This document shows positions 61,469-64,000 of a stretch of 64,000 nucleotides of DNA, piece by piece. Within the stretch, counting starts at the first letter, position 1, and every line of letters starts with the position of its first letter. The position numbers and the translations under genes are program-made. A model generated the notes under the pieces. That model made no database searches. It saw only the letters and a list, made by a program, of their open reading frames with translations, and was not told the DNA's origin. The DNA comes from NIOZ-UU13 sp964417935. GTDB lineage: Bacteria; Planctomycetota; Phycisphaerae; Sedimentisphaerales; Anaerobacaceae. The stretch is taken from positions 17,182-81,181 of the forward strand of contig CAYQKF010000006.1 of assembly GCA_964417935.1 (NCBI GenBank), in the 5' to 3' direction.

Positions 61469-62530
61469 ATGAAAAGAAGGGCATTCCTGAAAGGTGTGGG
61501 CGGTATTGCCACGAGTCTTGCCGTGCAGTCTATCGTAGGTTGCGAACAATCACTCTCGAACAAAAAGGTTGAGAAGGTTGCCGGATTGCCGCGAAGGACC
61601 CTTGGACGGACCGGTGAGAAGGTCTCAGTTGTCGGGTTTCCGGGACTGGCACTTAGCAATTATGACCAGAACCGCTGTAACGCAGGGCTCCATGAGGCTT
61701 TCGAGCAAGGCGTGAATTACTTCGATGTCGCACCTGCGTATGGTAAAGACGGAGACTGTGAGAAAAAGATGGGGATTGGACTGCAGGGTATTGACCGGAG
61801 CCGCATTTTCCTGGCCTGTAAGACAAGGATGAGGGACAAGGACGGCGCCCGTGAGGAGTTGGAGCGGTCGTTGAAACGGCTCAAAACCGACCATTTCGAT
61901 TTGTACCAGATGCATTGTCTTCGCGCGCCCGAAGAGGTCAAACGGGCCCTGGGGCCAGGCGGTGCTATCGAAACTTTTTTGAAAGCCAAAGAAGAGGGAA
62001 AGGTCCGGTATCTCGGCTTCTCGGCGCACACTACTAAGGGAGCGCTTGAGGCTATGAACGGCTTTCGTTTCAATACGGTCATGTTCCCTATCAATTTCGT
62101 TGAGTTCTTTATGATGGGATTTGGCAAGCCGGTTCTCGAACTTGCGAACAAACAGGGAGCGGCAGTTTTAGCCATCAAGCCATTGTCAAAGGGCCCCTGG
62201 CCGGAAGGTGCGAACAGAACTCGTAAATGGTGGTATCGCGCGACGGAAACTCAGGAGGAAGTGGACCTTGCGATGCGTTTTACCCTCTCGCAGAGGCCCG
62301 TTGTCGCGGGAATACCGCCTTCGTTTCTTGACCTTCTCGACAAGACAATCGATGCTGGGCGGTCTTATCGCCCTATCACCGAAGCCGAAACGCTGAAACT
62401 GCAGGAGATTGCTAAAAACTGTGAGTCTTTATTCCGCAGGGAGGAGGAACGAGTCGCACGTGGTGATTTATTGAACAGTCCGGTTTATGCCGACAGTCCC
62501 CACGAGTGTTGTCCGCGTGCCTATGTTTGA
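61469..62530 (+). CDS. aldo/keto reductase, Tat-type lipoprotein
   Basis: A 353-residue reductase. The leader begins MKRRAFLKGV and ends in a lipobox-like IVGC at about residue 25, suggesting a Tat-exported lipoprotein. The AKR tetrad is visible: Asp86 in FDVAPAYG, Tyr91, Lys118 in ACKTR and His in DLYQMHC. The barrel continues with AIKPLSKGPWPEG and a C-terminal cysteine pair (CCPRAYV). AKRs reduce sugar aldehydes or ketones with NAD(P)H. It has its own consensus promoter at 61359 and a GAGGA site before the ATG. Export of an NAD(P)-dependent reductase requires prefolded Tat transport. Confidence 0.9.
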   Translation: MKRRAFLKGVGGIATSLAVQSIVGCEQSLSNKKVEKVAGLPRRTLGRTGEKVSVVGFPGLALSNYDQNRCNAGLHEAFEQGVNYFDVAPAYGKDGDCEKKMGIGLQGIDRSRIFLACKTRMRDKDGAREELERSLKRLKTDHFDLYQMHCLRAPEEVKRALGPGGAIETFLKAKEEGKVRYLGFSAHTTKGALEAMNGFRFNTVMFPINFVEFFMMGFGKPVLELANKQGAAVLAIKPLSKGPWPEGANRTRKWWYRATETQEEVDLAMRFTLSQRPVVAGIPPSFLDLLDKTIDAGRSYRPITEAETLKLQEIAKNCESLFRREEERVARGDLLNSPVYADSPHECCPRAYV

Positions 62531-62567
62531 TACGGATTACAAAAAATATATGCGCTTACTCAAAACA

Positions 62568-62608
62568 GAGCCGCGACCGTAAGGGAGCGGTAACTGCCCT
62601 TGCAGTTA
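62568..62608. repeat. GCGACCGTAAGGGAGCGG-type repeat with hairpin
   Basis: GAGCCGCGACCGTAAGGGAG (from 62568), then a perfect 7-base hairpin, TAACTGC (62591-62597) with GCAGTTA (62602-62608), without a T-run. This core resembles a repeat I recall as widespread in other bacteria. Confidence 0.45.
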
Positions 62609-62740
62609 TACAGCGTCTTACTGCCGGGCGCACTAAATTTTTGTGACTGGTATGATACGTTGGTTGAGTGGTCCCCACATTGCAACCAACTACAGTGGTT
62701 CAAGGTATGTGGTTTCTGTTCAAGCAGATAGGAAAGCATT

Positions 62741-63850
62741 ATGAAAATCAGATTTGTTCTCTTAGTGGTTTGTCTTTTGTCAACGGCTGGCCGGGCGAAT
62801 GAAAAAGGAGATAGGGCAACTACAGCTAATCTGGGTGACACGGTTGCGAAACCAGGTGGCCTCAGTGAGGAAAAGTTGACTGTGTCAGCGCGAGACAGCA
62901 AAAAGTCTTGGCGTGGGATTCACATTGGCATTGGCAGCCAAAAGGCGGTGGAGCAGTTGACCGGTATTGTTGGTGAACTATCTAAGCTCGGTGTAAATGT
63001 GATAGTAGCTGAGATTAATTATGGATACCAATATATATCGCATCCGGAACTCCGAAGAGGAAATGCCAGCAGTGCCAGGCAGATAAAGAAGCTGCTCGGT
63101 GAGTGCCGCAGGCACGGAGTCCGGTTGATTCCGCAATTTCAATGTCTCGGGCACCAATCGTGGAAAAAGAACACAGCGCCGCTGCTGGCAAAGTATCCTC
63201 AGTTCGATGAGACACCGGGCAAGTATCCGAACAACGAAGGAATTTACTGTCGAAGCTGGTGTCCACTGCATCCGGAAGTCAACAAGGTTGTATTTGCACT
63301 TATGGACGAATTGATAGAAGTGTTTGAGGCGGATGCTTTGCATGTGGGTATGGATGAAGTGTTCCTCGTAGGAGAAGATGATTGCCCACGATGTAAAGGC
63401 AAGGATAAAGCTGAGCTTTTTGCGAAAGCTGTCAATGATTACTACAATCATTTGGTCCGCAAACACAAAATTGAAATGCTAATGTGGGGTGACCGATTGA
63501 TCGATGCGTCAAAATACAACTATGGAAAGTGGGAGGCCAGTGCCAACAACACAGCGAGAGCTATCGATATGATTAGCAAGGACATCATAATCTGTGACTG
63601 GCACTACGGGCTGCGGCAGGAGTATGAATCGGTACCAATGTTTCTTGAGAAAGGTTTTCGCGTTTTGCCTGCCAGTTGGCGCAAACCGGACGCCGCCAAG
63701 GCTCTTGTGGATTACTCCAGACGATATGACAACGACCGCATGCTCGGGCATCTAAATACGACGTGGGGGGCGGTCGCCATAAACGAGCTGGCGTCTTTCG
63801 AGCCGCTGAGGTATGCGACGAGGAGCTTCAGCGGCGGTAGTGAAAGGTAA
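62741..63850 (+). CDS. GH20 beta-hexosaminidase-like enzyme, secreted
   Basis: A 369-residue secreted protein: signal peptide about 1-19, then a TIM barrel beginning near WRGIHIGIGSQ. The GH20 catalytic pair is seen in HVGMDEV (Asp205, Glu206), and LIPQFQCLGHQS corresponds to the family's substrate-site strand. A CPRCKG motif follows the catalytic pair. The length is short because GH20 N-terminal and C-terminal accessory domains are absent. It likely releases N-acetylhexosamine from a glycan. It closes the carbohydrate region; no gene follows within the last 150 bases. ATG at 62741 follows an AGGAAAG site. Confidence 0.85.
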   Translation: MKIRFVLLVVCLLSTAGRANEKGDRATTANLGDTVAKPGGLSEEKLTVSARDSKKSWRGIHIGIGSQKAVEQLTGIVGELSKLGVNVIVAEINYGYQYISHPELRRGNASSARQIKKLLGECRRHGVRLIPQFQCLGHQSWKKNTAPLLAKYPQFDETPGKYPNNEGIYCRSWCPLHPEVNKVVFALMDELIEVFEADALHVGMDEVFLVGEDDCPRCKGKDKAELFAKAVNDYYNHLVRKHKIEMLMWGDRLIDASKYNYGKWEASANNTARAIDMISKDIIICDWHYGLRQEYESVPMFLEKGFRVLPASWRKPDAAKALVDYSRRYDNDRMLGHLNTTWGAVAINELASFEPLRYATRSFSGGSER

Positions 63851-64000
63851 TATGTACCAACAGCAGATTGCAGAATTGGCCTGTAATAATTGGTAGAATG
63901 TCCTTCAAACAAAACTTATTCTCCTCCGCATAAAATAAATGCTCGCTTAATACTACAGCGCAACATGGGCTCAAGAATTTAGGTTGTCTGTGCCGATAAC

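Overview
The window looks like chromosome from a planctomycete, most likely class Phycisphaerae (inference, not a database result). The clues are a pseudopilin leader of the FTLIELLVVIAIIALLMAIL type, five Gfo/Idh/MocA oxidoreductases with twin-arginine leaders, three sulfatases, many PQQ-like beta-propellers and no SusCD or TonB genes. No rRNA, tRNA, CRISPR array or transposase was seen.

Layout. (1) 1-8288: a hypothetical protein, a Tat-exported Gfo/Idh/MocA protein, an EamA permease, a truncated pseudopilin, a TPR-like protein, then a DJ-1/PfpI protein next to a second Gfo/Idh/MocA protein. (2) 8289-14489: four tightly spaced genes encode a PilB/GspE ATPase, a two-TM coiled-coil protein with a GrpE-like C-terminus, a lidless Hsp70 and a TM-anchored TerB protein ending in a J-like domain without HPD. 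This reads as a dedicated membrane Hsp70 machine beside a pilus/secretion motor and is the best candidate for an undescribed system. (3) 14754-36900: PQQ-like propellers alternate with a glycosyltransferase, a MacB/FtsX-type ABC transporter and a redox set: NHL protein, two Tat-type Fe-S proteins, a NosR/NapH-like polyferredoxin, a TM-anchored propeller, a NuoE-NuoF fusion and a NuoG/GltD-like flavoprotein. Three propeller paralogues close the block. (4) 37555-63850: a carbohydrate region with a URO-D-like protein, SSS and GntP transporters, lipoprotein mutarotases, SDR, isomerase, hydroxyacid dehydrogenase, transaldolase, DeoC, three more Gfo/Idh proteins, an aldo/keto reductase, GH32, GH29 and GH20 enzymes and three sulfatases. 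It suggests breakdown of a sulfated, fucose-containing glycan, with much of the sugar chemistry outside the cytoplasm.

The second striking property is repeat invasion of genes. Heptanucleotide tandem arrays, several palindrome families and nested inverted-repeat elements occur between genes and also in frame inside them. Paralogue comparison at 34053 and one palindrome read in two different frames show that these are DNA-level insertions that became protein sequence.

Calls rest on reading motifs, domain order, spacing and start signals; no alignment or structure prediction was run.
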